64,000 bases of DNA, taken from assembly GCF_005405585.1 (NCBI RefSeq), contig NZ_BJEQ01000005.1, positions 217,474 to 281,473 on the forward strand. Reading direction: 5' to 3'. Positions 1-8,735 of the stretch are shown here, in pieces. This stretch comes from Agarivorans sp. Toyoura001. Lineage in GTDB: Bacteria > Pseudomonadota > Gammaproteobacteria > Enterobacterales > Celerinatantimonadaceae. The notes beneath the pieces were generated by a model. It did not search any database. It was given only the letters and a program-made list of their open reading frames with translations, and had not been told where the DNA came from. Both the position numbers and the translations under genes were made by a program. Each line of letters starts with the position of its first letter. Within the stretch, counting starts at the first letter, position 1.

Positions 1-1
1 T

Positions 2-1039
2 AGCTTCGCTATTTTTTGTGCGGTATTAATGACCGAGCCAGGTCAAACCATTGGCGTACCAAGAGACTTAGTGCTGCACTATTTCCGCTACATGCCTTAT
101 TACTGGACAGCACAAGCATTGGCTTTAGCCCTACTTTGGTTGGTAAATAGCAAAGGGAAGTTTTGGAAACCTGTATGGATGGGCTTATCCACTGCAGGTG
201 TAGCGCTTACTTTCTGGGCGCAGTCTTATGCAATGCCCACCGCTTTCCCTACTGAGCAGTTTAACGCGCAGTACTTCTCAACCGAAGATGCGGATATGTT
301 CATTCCAGAAGAAGACTCACGGGTTTATGTGGTTGAGCTAAAAGGCGAAACCTTTATCTTCCCTCGTTACCACCTACAAGTTCCGCATGTTGCTGGTTTT
401 GAACAAGATGGTGTTGAGTACGCAGTAACCTATTGTGGATTATCTAACTTACCAATGGTAGTAGAAACAGACTACGGCTTAGGTAAATCTAACTTACAAG
501 TATTGGGGCAAGTGCATAACAACCTAGTATTCAAAGACACTAATAACGGTACCGCGATTCAGCAAATTACTATGCAGTCTGAATTTACCGAACATCAAAC
601 TACGGTACACCCAAATACCCAAATGGAATGGGAAACGGCTAAAACCTTATACCCAGATGCACAAGTATACGTTTATGGTATGGAGCGTTTAATCGACCAG
701 GTATTACTTGGCTTATTTGAACAACCACTGAAAGACCAACGTAATATTGATAATCCAGACTTTATCTTTGATACCTTGAACTTGGCTGATACTAGAATCA
801 ACCCGAAACAAGAAATATTTGGATACGACAACGGCCAAGAGCAAATTGCGATTGACCCAAGCTTTGCCCATGAAAATAATGGCTTCACCTTTGAGTTAGG
901 TGGTGAAACCCTGCAGATATTTAGTGATGGCGAGATTGTTAAGTTGCTCAATGAACAAGGTGAACAAGTGGCTACCCATAACGGTGTTCACTACGGTATT
1001 TGGACACAGTTTTTTCCAAACACAGTAATACTTAGCTAA
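2..1039 (+). CDS. DUF3179 family membrane protein, N-terminus cut by window start
   Basis: The reading frame is open back to the first bases of the window, so the first methionine at 29 is probably internal and the true start lies upstream. Residues just after 29 form one or two membrane segments (around residues 30-70 from that Met). They are followed by a soluble domain that begins with a VYVVELKGETFIFPRYH stretch and an AVTYCGLSN motif. That pattern is typical of DUF3179, where a conserved Cys sits in a VTYCPLT-like loop. The family has no assigned biochemical role. A strong terminator follows at 1064-1086, so the gene ends a transcript. The family call is good; function is unknown. Confidence 0.75.
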   Translation, partial: SFAIFCAVLMTEPGQTIGVPRDLVLHYFRYMPYYWTAQALALALLWLVNSKGKFWKPVWMGLSTAGVALTFWAQSYAMPTAFPTEQFNAQYFSTEDADMFIPEEDSRVYVVELKGETFIFPRYHLQVPHVAGFEQDGVEYAVTYCGLSNLPMVVETDYGLGKSNLQVLGQVHNNLVFKDTNNGTAIQQITMQSEFTEHQTTVHPNTQMEWETAKTLYPDAQVYVYGMERLIDQVLLGLFEQPLKDQRNIDNPDFIFDTLNLADTRINPKQEIFGYDNGQEQIAIDPSFAHENNGFTFELGGETLQIFSDGEIVKLLNEQGEQVATHNGVHYGIWTQFFPNTVILS

Positions 1040-1063
1040 GCGACTACCAACAAACATCCTTAC

Positions 1064-1086
1064 AAAGGCCGCTAATGCGGCCTTTT
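1064..1086 (+). terminator. Rho-independent terminator after the DUF3179 gene
   Basis: A perfect 9-bp stem (AAAGGCCGC / GCGGCCTTT) with a 4-nt TAAT loop ends in a short T run, 25 bp after the stop codon at 1039. Confidence 0.85.
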
Positions 1087-1315
1087 CTATTTAGCACCAT
1101 CCGATTTTCACCGCTGATTCACAAAGCTTTTGGCTTAGGCGGCTTTATCCACTCGCCAACTGGCCGCAACACTGGTTAATTATTTTTCTCAACCATAAAC
1201 ACCCTAAAGATGCCCAATACGATTATCAAGTACTCTAAAGGATGTTGATAATGGTGTCATTGAAATGCAGCGACCGAACAAAAACTTATTGCTTTCCACC
1301 CTAAGAGAAACAGTT

Positions 1316-2329
1316 ATGAAAAAGCTATTTGTTGTAACAACTGCAACTGCAGCGTTAATTGCCACGGCTGCCAACGCAGGCTCTTACAATACTTTCGAAG
1401 CTAATGGGAACGCCTTTGTTGCACGCTCTATGGAAGCACCAATGACCATGCAAGAACGACTAGCGGTATTCCCACGAGGTTATGATTTGCACGGCGTTAA
1501 CGGAAGCATTGGCTACATTGGTATACAACACGGTAGCACCGAATGGGTTTCGTCAGGCCTTAATGAGCACGGCCTAAATGTTGAATCACTCGCCCTTATA
1601 GAAAGCAAATATGTGGCAGAAGGTGAAGGCGACGTAAATTACTTGGGCCTGGTCTCTCATGTATTAGCAAATGCCAAAAGCGTAGAACAAGCCATTGCAC
1701 TATTGAAGAAAACCAAAGTAGAAACCACCACTATTGCCGTTGCGCATGGCTCAACCGTTGGAATGCACTTCGCCATTCGTGATAACCAACGCGCCATAGT
1801 TATTGAGTACCTAGATGGCAGTGGTTACCCAAGCATTTTTGAAAACCACTTAGGTGCAATGACCAACGACCCTAACTACGCAGAGATGGAGCAACTTGCA
1901 GCGGAAGTCTTTGATGCCGATGGTGCCAGCGTACGCATGGCTGATTACCAACTAAAACTATCTGAGAAAACATTCAAAGGCTTTGATAAAACCTCTACCG
2001 ACCGCTTCTTGCAATCTGTCTCAATGAACTATGTTGAAGATCTACGTCGAGTAAAAACTGATTTAGATGCAGTGAACCGAGCTTGGACCATTGTTAACTC
2101 AATGGAAATTGTAGAGGGCTCATTGTACTGGCGCTGGATAGATCAAAACCCACAGATGGTTGGCTATGGCACGGTAGTAGATCTAAAAAAAAAAGATTAT
2201 TACTTTCGCACCATGGACAACATGAACATTCGCAAAATTGATGTGGACCGAATAGATTTCTCCACCGTGGAGTACAAGGCTGCATCTATCTATGGCTCTG
2301 CAGATTACCAACAATACCGATGGCAGTAA
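1316..2329 (+). CDS. Choloylglycine hydrolase / penicillin V acylase-like protein lacking the nucleophilic cysteine
   Basis: The start at 1316 is chosen because it follows an AAGAGA ribosome site and opens a clean signal peptide (MKKLF...AANA). The frame also extends upstream to 1265 but without such features. The mature protein follows the linear-amide Ntn hydrolase pattern: an ARSME segment (the conserved Arg after strand 1), a VFPRGY strand, GLNEHGLNV, and GAMTNDPNY (the conserved TNxPxY). In this family the residue exposed after processing is the catalytic Cys. Here the equivalent place, just after the predicted signal cleavage, carries Gly-Ser, and the whole protein has no cysteine. It could be a Ser-type hydrolase or a non-catalytic relative. 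It is probably periplasmic. The next gene starts 77 bp downstream on the same strand. Confidence 0.8.
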   Translation: MKKLFVVTTATAALIATAANAGSYNTFEANGNAFVARSMEAPMTMQERLAVFPRGYDLHGVNGSIGYIGIQHGSTEWVSSGLNEHGLNVESLALIESKYVAEGEGDVNYLGLVSHVLANAKSVEQAIALLKKTKVETTTIAVAHGSTVGMHFAIRDNQRAIVIEYLDGSGYPSIFENHLGAMTNDPNYAEMEQLAAEVFDADGASVRMADYQLKLSEKTFKGFDKTSTDRFLQSVSMNYVEDLRRVKTDLDAVNRAWTIVNSMEIVEGSLYWRWIDQNPQMVGYGTVVDLKKKDYYFRTMDNMNIRKIDVDRIDFSTVEYKAASIYGSADYQQYRWQ

Positions 2330-2406
2330 TTACACGCGCAAAAAGTCGTCGATTACATTCAATCATCAAAGCCCTTTATCAGGCCATCACCTCAAGAGAA
2401 CAAGCT

Positions 2407-2871
2407 ATGAATATCATCAACTTTTTAATTGGTCTTGCGCTGTTAGCACTTACTATGGCGTCACCGGGTGTCGCTTTTGCTAACGATAGTAAATCAGAAG
2501 TATTAACCGCAGTGCATGAAATGTGGGATCATGCGAGCAACGCCGATGTAGATGCAATGTTTAGCAAAGCGCCTGATAACCACACTTACGTAATGGCTGG
2601 CCACCCTCTTTGGTCAAAGCAAGAGACGCTGGGTTTGTATGGTTTAGCCTTTGATGGCGTAGTAAAACAGCACTTAAAAACCCATAAAGAGCAAGTAACG
2701 CTGTTATCTGACACTGTTGCTCTTTATGTAGCAGACATGCATTACAGCCAATTTGATGTTAATGGTCCCCCCCTAGAGTCTGGCCCTTATGTCATTACCG
2801 TTGTCTTAAAAAAGGTCAATGGTCACTGGTTAAACATGCACTCTCACCAGTCATTCCCCGCAACCAACTAA
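2407..2871 (+). CDS. Secreted SnoaL/NTF2-like protein
   Basis: The ATG at 2407 follows AAGAGA and opens a signal peptide (MNIINFLIG...GVAFA) of about 24 residues. An upstream in-frame ATG at 2320 would overlap the previous gene and lacks a ribosome site. The mature part of about 130 residues (VLTAVHEMWDHASNADVDAMF, then alternating strands ending in GHWLNMHSHQSF) matches the cone-shaped SnoaL/DUF4440 fold. That fold serves isomerases as well as ligand-binding proteins, so activity cannot be inferred. It is likely cotranscribed with the choloylglycine-hydrolase-like gene and may act on a related small molecule in the periplasm; that link is inference. Confidence 0.7.
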   Translation: MNIINFLIGLALLALTMASPGVAFANDSKSEVLTAVHEMWDHASNADVDAMFSKAPDNHTYVMAGHPLWSKQETLGLYGLAFDGVVKQHLKTHKEQVTLLSDTVALYVADMHYSQFDVNGPPLESGPYVITVVLKKVNGHWLNMHSHQSFPATN

Positions 2872-2920
2872 AGATAACAACTTAAACTGCCAGGCCTGTT
2901 TTAGCAGGTGTTAAAGTACG

Positions 2921-3808
2921 TTACTGACTAATCCGGTCTTGCAGTGCCATGGCTTTTTCCAAAAATATATCACCAGCCATGCTCAGTTCTTTGTTCTTAT
3001 TATGAATCACCGACCCATGCCAAATGATTCGATTAGCGCCCTCTAAAGAAAACTCATTTAAGTCTCCAGAATCTAAGTAAGGCTGCACAATATAACAAGG
3101 TAATCGACACCAACCAGTGCCAGCAAGCATCATAGCAATGCTTTCCTGCGCATTGTTAGAGATGATATTTCGGTCACTGGATACATACACCTCTTGGTGA
3201 CCCAGTTGATAAATAAACTTAGGCACTATTTGGCTAAGCTTTGCTACCTCTTGTTCGCTGAGAACGCAGCCTTGAGTAACGACCTGCTTAGCCGCCACCT
3301 CTACCATACTAAAATGAAAGACATCAATTTGAGCTAACTCACTTTGCTCAACTAGTGGTGAAAATACTAAACCAAGATCTGCATCGCCTGCGTTCACCCA
3401 ATCCAATACTTGCAGGGTTTCGCCGCTTAACACTTCTAATTCAATGGTAGGAATTTGATTCAATACTTCCAAGTAACATTCGGTCACTTGCTGGCAAACT
3501 AAGCTGTTATCAATGGCAACCTTAAACTCATTCGGCAAGGCTTGGTCAAATGCCGTTAGCTGGCTATCAAATTGTTGGGCGTCTTGCATAATTCTTTTAG
3601 CAAGCCGAAACAATATTTTACCTTCATCGGTAATCACTAGCTGGCGCACTTTGCGTTCAAACAAGCTCAAGTTACAGCTATCTTCTAAAGCGCCCACCAG
3701 CTTAGCAATAACTTGCGGGCGCTTATTTAGCAGCATACCAGCTTGCTTAAAGCTGCCTGACTCCACCGTACTAACAAAGGCTTGAAGTTGGCTCAGTGAG
3801 TAATTCAT
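2921..3808 (-). CDS. LysR-family transcriptional regulator
   Basis: The start at 3808 (MNYSLSQLQAF) is preferred over the upstream Met at 3883 because it matches the family N-terminus and has AAGAGC upstream. Residues 1-60 form the winged helix-turn-helix (LQAFVSTVESGSFKQAGMLL). The rest is the periplasmic-binding-protein-like effector domain with the usual length of about 295 residues. In LysR proteins the effector domain binds a small molecule that changes promoter binding. It converges on the SnoaL-like gene and lies upstream of a second LysR gene in the same orientation. The regulated target cannot be told from sequence alone. Confidence 0.9.
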   Translation of the reverse strand: MNYSLSQLQAFVSTVESGSFKQAGMLLNKRPQVIAKLVGALEDSCNLSLFERKVRQLVITDEGKILFRLAKRIMQDAQQFDSQLTAFDQALPNEFKVAIDNSLVCQQVTECYLEVLNQIPTIELEVLSGETLQVLDWVNAGDADLGLVFSPLVEQSELAQIDVFHFSMVEVAAKQVVTQGCVLSEQEVAKLSQIVPKFIYQLGHQEVYVSSDRNIISNNAQESIAMMLAGTGWCRLPCYIVQPYLDSGDLNEFSLEGANRIIWHGSVIHNKNKELSMAGDIFLEKAMALQDRISQ

Positions 3809-3964
3809 CTTAGTGCTCTTGGAGGTAAGTTGTTTATTTATAGCATAAACACCCTTAGGGTGTTTTCTTTTATCTAAAAGCACTTGTTAAGGTGTGAAAA
3901 AGTCTCTTACCCAGCTCTTTACTGAGAACATAGAGTCCATGAAATGAGGATGACGACTTTTTAG

Positions 3965-4894
3965 TTATGCGTCTGCAGGCTGGGTATCTCTTGCTTGAGT
4001 ATCTTCGCACCAATAAGGCGGACTGCCAAAGCATTGCAAAAAGTAATCAATAAACACTCTTACTTTAGGTGCAAGCAAGGTCGCGCTGGGGTAAACAGCC
4101 CAAATAGCGGCGTTATCGAGTAGCGGATAATCCTCCAATACTTGCACCAGTTGACCCGACTTAAGCTGCTCATAAGCAATCCAAGTTGCGCACTTCGCCA
4201 AGCCCATTCCATCAGCACAAAGGTCGCGAACGGCCTCTCCATTATCAACGCGGATATGCCCTTTTACCTTAAAGTTAAAAGGACCATTAGTAGTAGCAAA
4301 ATTCCAATGGGCTAAACCTGCTTGCTTTATACATTGATGATTTACTAACTGCTCAGGATTTTCCGGTTTGCCGTGTTTTGCTAAATACTCAGGAGATGCA
4401 CAAATAATACGTTTATCCGCCGCCAGTTTTCGCGCAATCAGGCTTGAGTCATGCAATGTGGCGTTACGAATAGATACATCGAAACCTCCTTCAACTAAAT
4501 CAAACATACTGTCACTTAAGGAAATATCCACCGACAAATCTGGGTATAACGCCAAAAACTCTTTTAAGGCAGGAATGATATGCATTCGCCCAAAAGAAGA
4601 CGGCACGGCGATTCGAAGCACGCCTTGAGGTAGAGCACTGCCAGAGCCAACAGAGGCTTTTCCTGCATCTACTCTTAACAGTATCTCTTTAGCATGAGGT
4701 AGAAAGGCGACGCCTTCCTCGGTAAGCGATACCTTACGGGTCGTTCTATGTACTAATCGCGCACCTAAGCTCTCTTCAAGACGGCTAATATGCATACTAG
4801 CAACCGGTGGAGACAAACCTAATTCTTGGCCCGCTTGGCTAATATTATGGGTGGAGGCTAGCCTCACAAACAGTTTGAGGTGTTCTATGTTCAT
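3965..4894 (-). CDS. LysR-family regulator downstream of a MATE exporter
   Basis: The 309-residue protein starts MNIEHLKLFVRLASTHNISQAG, a standard LysR helix-turn-helix. The next segment (LVHRTTRKVSLTEEG) and the effector domain are close to the LysR subgroup that includes DmlR- and PtrR-like regulators. The start codon lies only 4 bp after the stop of the upstream MATE gene, so the two are almost surely one transcript. Cotranscription of a LysR regulator behind its probable target, rather than divergently, is less common and suggests autoregulation together with the transporter. Confidence 0.92.
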   Translation of the reverse strand: MNIEHLKLFVRLASTHNISQAGQELGLSPPVASMHISRLEESLGARLVHRTTRKVSLTEEGVAFLPHAKEILLRVDAGKASVGSGSALPQGVLRIAVPSSFGRMHIIPALKEFLALYPDLSVDISLSDSMFDLVEGGFDVSIRNATLHDSSLIARKLAADKRIICASPEYLAKHGKPENPEQLVNHQCIKQAGLAHWNFATTNGPFNFKVKGHIRVDNGEAVRDLCADGMGLAKCATWIAYEQLKSGQLVQVLEDYPLLDNAAIWAVYPSATLLAPKVRVFIDYFLQCFGSPPYWCEDTQARDTQPADA

Positions 4895-4898
4895 TACA

Positions 4899-6272
4899 TT
4901 AGCTCGGTAGTAGTCTTACTTGGCGTTGATTGACAATGGTATTGCCAGAAAGATTGCTTTTAATATAGGTGCTTAGCTTATACCACGCGAATCCCCCCGC
5001 CAAAAAGTTAGCGGCTGTAGCAGCGATAACTACCTGCAATACGCTACCGCTTAAGGTGCCTATCAGCAAGGCCGGAATATACAGTACGAACAAGCGTGCG
5101 AATGATACTAATAACGCGATTTTAGCTAAACCTAGTGCGTTAAAAATCGATGCTACCACCATGCACAAACCTAAGGTTCCATAACTAAAAGGGATGATCC
5201 ACAAAGCGCTGCTTAGCCAAAGCTGAATCCCCGTATCTTGACTCAAGGTAGGAATCAGTTGTTGAGAGGCCAATGCCAGAATCACCGCCACCAGCAGATG
5301 ATATACCAATACAAACTTTGCTGTCGCGCTGACCACTTGCGCTATTTTCTCTGGCTGCGCCTTTCCTAAATAACGTCCTATCATTGGCGGAACCGACATG
5401 GTTAACGCAAGGGTAAATACCAACAAAAAGCTTTCAATGCGAGCAAGCAAACTCCAAAAAGCGATCTCCTCTGTGCCCAACCGCGCTATCAGCATCATTC
5501 CTACAAAAGCACCCGCTGAAGGCAAAAGCTGATTAGCAGTAGTCGGTATAGCCATATTGATAAGAGCAGTAAAACACTTGAGCGTTCCAGGCTTAAAACG
5601 GATAGCGTAAAACCAATTTTTGTTTTTGGCTTTCAGCAGCATAACAAGGGTACTTAAGCCATAACCTAAGGTAGAGGCAATCGCCGCTCCCTGAATGCCC
5701 ATATCCAAGCTGAACATCAACAATGGATCTAAAATCAAGTTAATCACACTCGCCAGAACAAACATGGCTCCGGTTGTTTTGGTATCGCCATTGGCCCGAT
5801 AGACACAAGTAGCCAAATAAAGCGCCGCTCCCGTGCTAGCGCTTAACAACCACACCGGCCAATAAGCCGCGAAAATGGCTAACAGCAACTCAAATTGCGC
5901 CTCGTCCGGCCCGCGCTCGACAAACGAAGCAAAGATGCTGTTCGTAAACACAATCAATAACAAACAAATAAGGGCAATAAACAACAAACCAAAGATAAAA
6001 GCCAAGCTAGCGGTAACCCCAGCCTGAGCATGTTGCTTAGCACCTGCCGCGCGAGAAATAATCGATGTTGCTGCGACTCCAATGCCTACTTGCAAACCTA
6101 TTAAGCCAGCTTGAAATGGCAGAGTAATACCGTGAACACTTAATTCATTTAAGCCCAAGCGACTAATGAATACCGAGTCCACTAGTTGCACTAGCATTAC
6201 CGCAAACAAGCCTAAGCTGAGTGGCAGAGTCTTTTTGATGATGAGAGTTAATGTTGGTGATACAGCTAACAT
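4899..6272 (-). CDS. MATE-family multidrug/metabolite efflux transporter
   Basis: The 457-residue protein has about twelve hydrophobic segments arranged as two related halves. It starts LPLSLGLFAVMLVQLVDSVFISRLG, the family hallmark in helix 1. A second recognisable block (LASVINLILDPLLMF) ends helix 5. MATE proteins export cationic or other organic compounds in exchange for Na+ or H+ across the inner membrane. The ribosome site is weak. It is followed after 4 bp by a LysR regulator. Substrate is unknown. Confidence 0.92.
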   Translation of the reverse strand: MLAVSPTLTLIIKKTLPLSLGLFAVMLVQLVDSVFISRLGLNELSVHGITLPFQAGLIGLQVGIGVAATSIISRAAGAKQHAQAGVTASLAFIFGLLFIALICLLLIVFTNSIFASFVERGPDEAQFELLLAIFAAYWPVWLLSASTGAALYLATCVYRANGDTKTTGAMFVLASVINLILDPLLMFSLDMGIQGAAIASTLGYGLSTLVMLLKAKNKNWFYAIRFKPGTLKCFTALINMAIPTTANQLLPSAGAFVGMMLIARLGTEEIAFWSLLARIESFLLVFTLALTMSVPPMIGRYLGKAQPEKIAQVVSATAKFVLVYHLLVAVILALASQQLIPTLSQDTGIQLWLSSALWIIPFSYGTLGLCMVVASIFNALGLAKIALLVSFARLFVLYIPALLIGTLSGSVLQVVIAATAANFLAGGFAWYKLSTYIKSNLSGNTIVNQRQVRLLPS

Positions 6273-6320
6273 GGCAGTGTTCCCAAAGGGGTCTAAACAA
6301 GCCTTCCTAGCGAGGAGATA

Positions 6321-6346
6321 AATGGCTTACCTCAGAGTAAGCCATT
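6321..6346 (-). terminator. Hairpin, probable terminator of the oxidoreductase gene
   Basis: A perfect 10-bp inverted repeat (AATGGCTTAC / GTAAGCCATT) with a 6-nt loop lies 14 bp beyond the stop of the minus-strand oxidoreductase. The following minus-strand bases are only moderately T-rich, so termination may be partial. Confidence 0.6.
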
Positions 6347-6360
6347 AACGATGGCAAAAT

Positions 6361-7350
6361 TTATTCTACATCTACAACCACTTTACCAAGGGCTTTACCG
6401 CTAGATAAGTAAGCGTGAGCATCACTGACTTCATCTAGCGCAAAACGTTTTTCGCCTAATACCGGTGTTAACGCGCCTTGTTCAATAATTTTAGCGAGCT
6501 CAGCTAAAGTTTTACCATGAGCTTCACGACCTTGGTTATGAATCATTGGGATGAGCATAAACACTACGTGTAGCGACAATCCCTTCATGTGAATCATCGA
6601 CAGGTCTAGCTCTAAAAAGGTTAGAGTTGTGGCGATTTGACCATTTAACTTAGCCGCTTCCACCGAGTTTACTAAGTTAGGACCACCCACTGAGTCATAC
6701 ACCACATCAAAACCCGCACCTTGGGTATAGCGAGATACATAGTCGGCCACAGGCTCGGCTGCAAAATCAATCGCGGTAGCGCCTAACTTCTCTATCAGCT
6801 TAGCTTGCTCACCCGCGGCGCCGGTGGCATATACTTCGGCACCGTAGAAACGGGCTAACTGCACGGCTAAATGCCCTACACCGCCTGCGCCACCGTGTAC
6901 TAACACCTTCTGGCCTTGGCTAATGCCAGCGCGAGTCAAACCTTCAAAAGCGGTAATGCCCACTAGCGGAATAGCTGCTGCTTCGCGCATGCTTAAGTTG
7001 CTTGGTTTGCGAGCGATTAACTTAGCATCGGCCAATATGTACTGGGCTAAACTGCCTGGTAAGTCGCCTAATCCACCGGCACAACCGTAGACTTCATCAC
7101 CAACATTAAAGTCGCTTACGCCTTCACCGACTTCTTCAATAACGCCGGCAAAGTCCATTCCCAACACAGCTGGCGCAGGAGGGGAAAACGGCAAGCCTTC
7201 GCCCATTTCTCGAATCATCATGTCAATAGTATTAACACTGGAAGCGGCAATACGAACCACAACATTGCCTACTGTAACTTGTGGCTTTGCTAATTCTGCT
7301 GCTTCAAACACTTCAGCACCACCAAACTCTCGAACAACCATTGCTTTCAT
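6361..7350 (-). CDS. Zinc-independent medium-chain dehydrogenase (quinone oxidoreductase-like)
   Basis: The start at 7350 (MKAMVVREFGG) is preferred over 7368 because it has AGGG at the right distance and fits the family. Residues 1-125 form the GroES-like domain with VLGMDFAGVIEEVG. A Rossmann fold follows with the nucleotide motif VHGGAGGVGHLAVQLA near residue 150. The catalytic zinc ligands of alcohol dehydrogenases are absent, as in NADPH:quinone oxidoreductases and zeta-crystallins. It likely reduces quinones or activated alkenes with NADPH in the cytoplasm. It stands alone, with a hairpin after its stop. Confidence 0.88.
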   Translation of the reverse strand: MKAMVVREFGGAEVFEAAELAKPQVTVGNVVVRIAASSVNTIDMMIREMGEGLPFSPPAPAVLGMDFAGVIEEVGEGVSDFNVGDEVYGCAGGLGDLPGSLAQYILADAKLIARKPSNLSMREAAAIPLVGITAFEGLTRAGISQGQKVLVHGGAGGVGHLAVQLARFYGAEVYATGAAGEQAKLIEKLGATAIDFAAEPVADYVSRYTQGAGFDVVYDSVGGPNLVNSVEAAKLNGQIATTLTFLELDLSMIHMKGLSLHVVFMLIPMIHNQGREAHGKTLAELAKIIEQGALTPVLGEKRFALDEVSDAHAYLSSGKALGKVVVDVE

Positions 7351-7664
7351 AAACTTTACCCTAAACATTGTTGGAATGAAGGCAGTGTATTCAGCTTTGT
7401 CACAGATGATAATTCAGCTTAATAAAGAATGAGTTTTAAGATTTCGTTAATAATCCTTTGAAGAGCCTTACTGAGTGATAGGCAAGCAATCAATGCGTTG
7501 CGAGAGCTACACCAAAACACTCAAATAACCTTTAAATTTTGCTTAACACTGTTTCTATATCTGCTTAATTGTTGAGCGGTGTGTCAACTGATACCTTGAA
7601 TTTGGACTAGGTGCTCGCAGCAGGTTGTGAGCACACAAGACAAATGAATAAAAGGAAGAACACT

Positions 7665-8510
7665 ATGGCTTATCAGGGTTACACAACATTTAACGCAGAG
7701 CAGCAAGGTGGCATTTTGTATGTCACCTTTGATTTTGGAACCGTAAATGTACAAGGGCAGGAAATGCTGGCCGACTTAAACGGCTTAGCCTTGCGCTTAG
7801 AACGAGACCGAACGGTAAAGGTGGTGGTATTTCAATCGGCAAATCCAGTGATATGGGTCTGTCACTACGACACAAATTTGTTGAAGGATATGTCTACCGA
7901 AGCAGTATCGCGAGATGAAGTCACCCTTCTCGACCTGCAAGTAGTATTAGAGCGGATCAGCAAACTACCACAAGCAACCATTGCTAAATTAGAAGGTTTT
8001 GCCCGTGGCGGCGGCCATGAGTTTGCCTTAGCGTGTGATATGCGCTTTGCCGCGCGTGGCAAATACAAACTGATGCAAATGGAAGTGGGGATGGGCATTT
8101 TGCCTTGTGGCGGCGGCGCTTCTCGCATGGCGCGCCAAGTAGGTTTAGGTCGCGCCTTGGAAATCATTCTTAGTGCCCGTGACTTTACCGCAGATGAAGC
8201 CGAAGCTTATGGCACCATCAACAAAGCTTTAGAACCTGATGAAATTGGAGAATACGTAGATAATCTAGCGCAACGTATTGCCAGCTTCCCCGCTGAATCA
8301 ATTAACGCCTGTAAACAAGCCGTCTATGAATCAATTGATAAACCAATCGACGAAGCGCTTAAAGCAGAAGCGTATTGGCTATACCAAGCCACCAGCAAAA
8401 CTGCAGCGATTAAGCGCTTCACCGTGGCAGACGAGCAAGGCCTTGAGCACGACATAGAAAATCAACGAAACTGGAATCAACTGGTAATGAATGTTCAAGA
8501 CATCAACTAG
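7665..8510 (+). CDS. Enoyl-CoA hydratase/isomerase (crotonase) family protein
   Basis: The ATG at 7665 follows AAGGAAG; an in-frame upstream ATG at 7611 is less plausible. The 281-residue protein has the crotonase fold signature. Strands and helices lead to KLEGFARGGGHEFALACDMRFA around residues 104-125, where the GGG/GG backbone amides form the oxyanion hole. A second region, EVGMGILPCGGGASRMARQVG, follows. Members hydrate, isomerise or cleave acyl-CoA thioesters. The acid/base pair of true hydratases is not obvious, so the exact reaction is open. It is a single gene with its own terminator at 8532. Confidence 0.85.
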   Translation: MAYQGYTTFNAEQQGGILYVTFDFGTVNVQGQEMLADLNGLALRLERDRTVKVVVFQSANPVIWVCHYDTNLLKDMSTEAVSRDEVTLLDLQVVLERISKLPQATIAKLEGFARGGGHEFALACDMRFAARGKYKLMQMEVGMGILPCGGGASRMARQVGLGRALEIILSARDFTADEAEAYGTINKALEPDEIGEYVDNLAQRIASFPAESINACKQAVYESIDKPIDEALKAEAYWLYQATSKTAAIKRFTVADEQGLEHDIENQRNWNQLVMNVQDIN

Positions 8511-8531
8511 TTACAACTAGAGAGTTAGCTT

Positions 8532-8556
8532 AAAGGATCGCGATGGCGATCCTTTT
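8532..8556 (+). terminator. Rho-independent terminator after the crotonase gene
   Basis: A 10-bp perfect stem (AAAGGATCGC / GCGATCCTTT) with a GATG loop ends in TTTT, 21 bp after the stop at 8510. Confidence 0.85.
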
Positions 8557-8735
8557 CATTTGCCATTGTAGACTTTAATAGTGCAACTAAACGCTCATGA
8601 ACATGGTTTCACTCAAGGCAAATTGATTATTAAACTTTTCTTAAAACTGATTCCCTTGCAGCGCTCATTATCAACACTAATGCTGCTTGTTACACTGCTC
8701 ACCACTAACAAAAGACGCATGGCTGAGGAGCTATT

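Noticed and set aside
2320..2871. A longer start at 2320 for the SnoaL-like protein
   Set aside because: It would overlap the upstream gene, has no ribosome site, and puts the signal peptide inside the protein.
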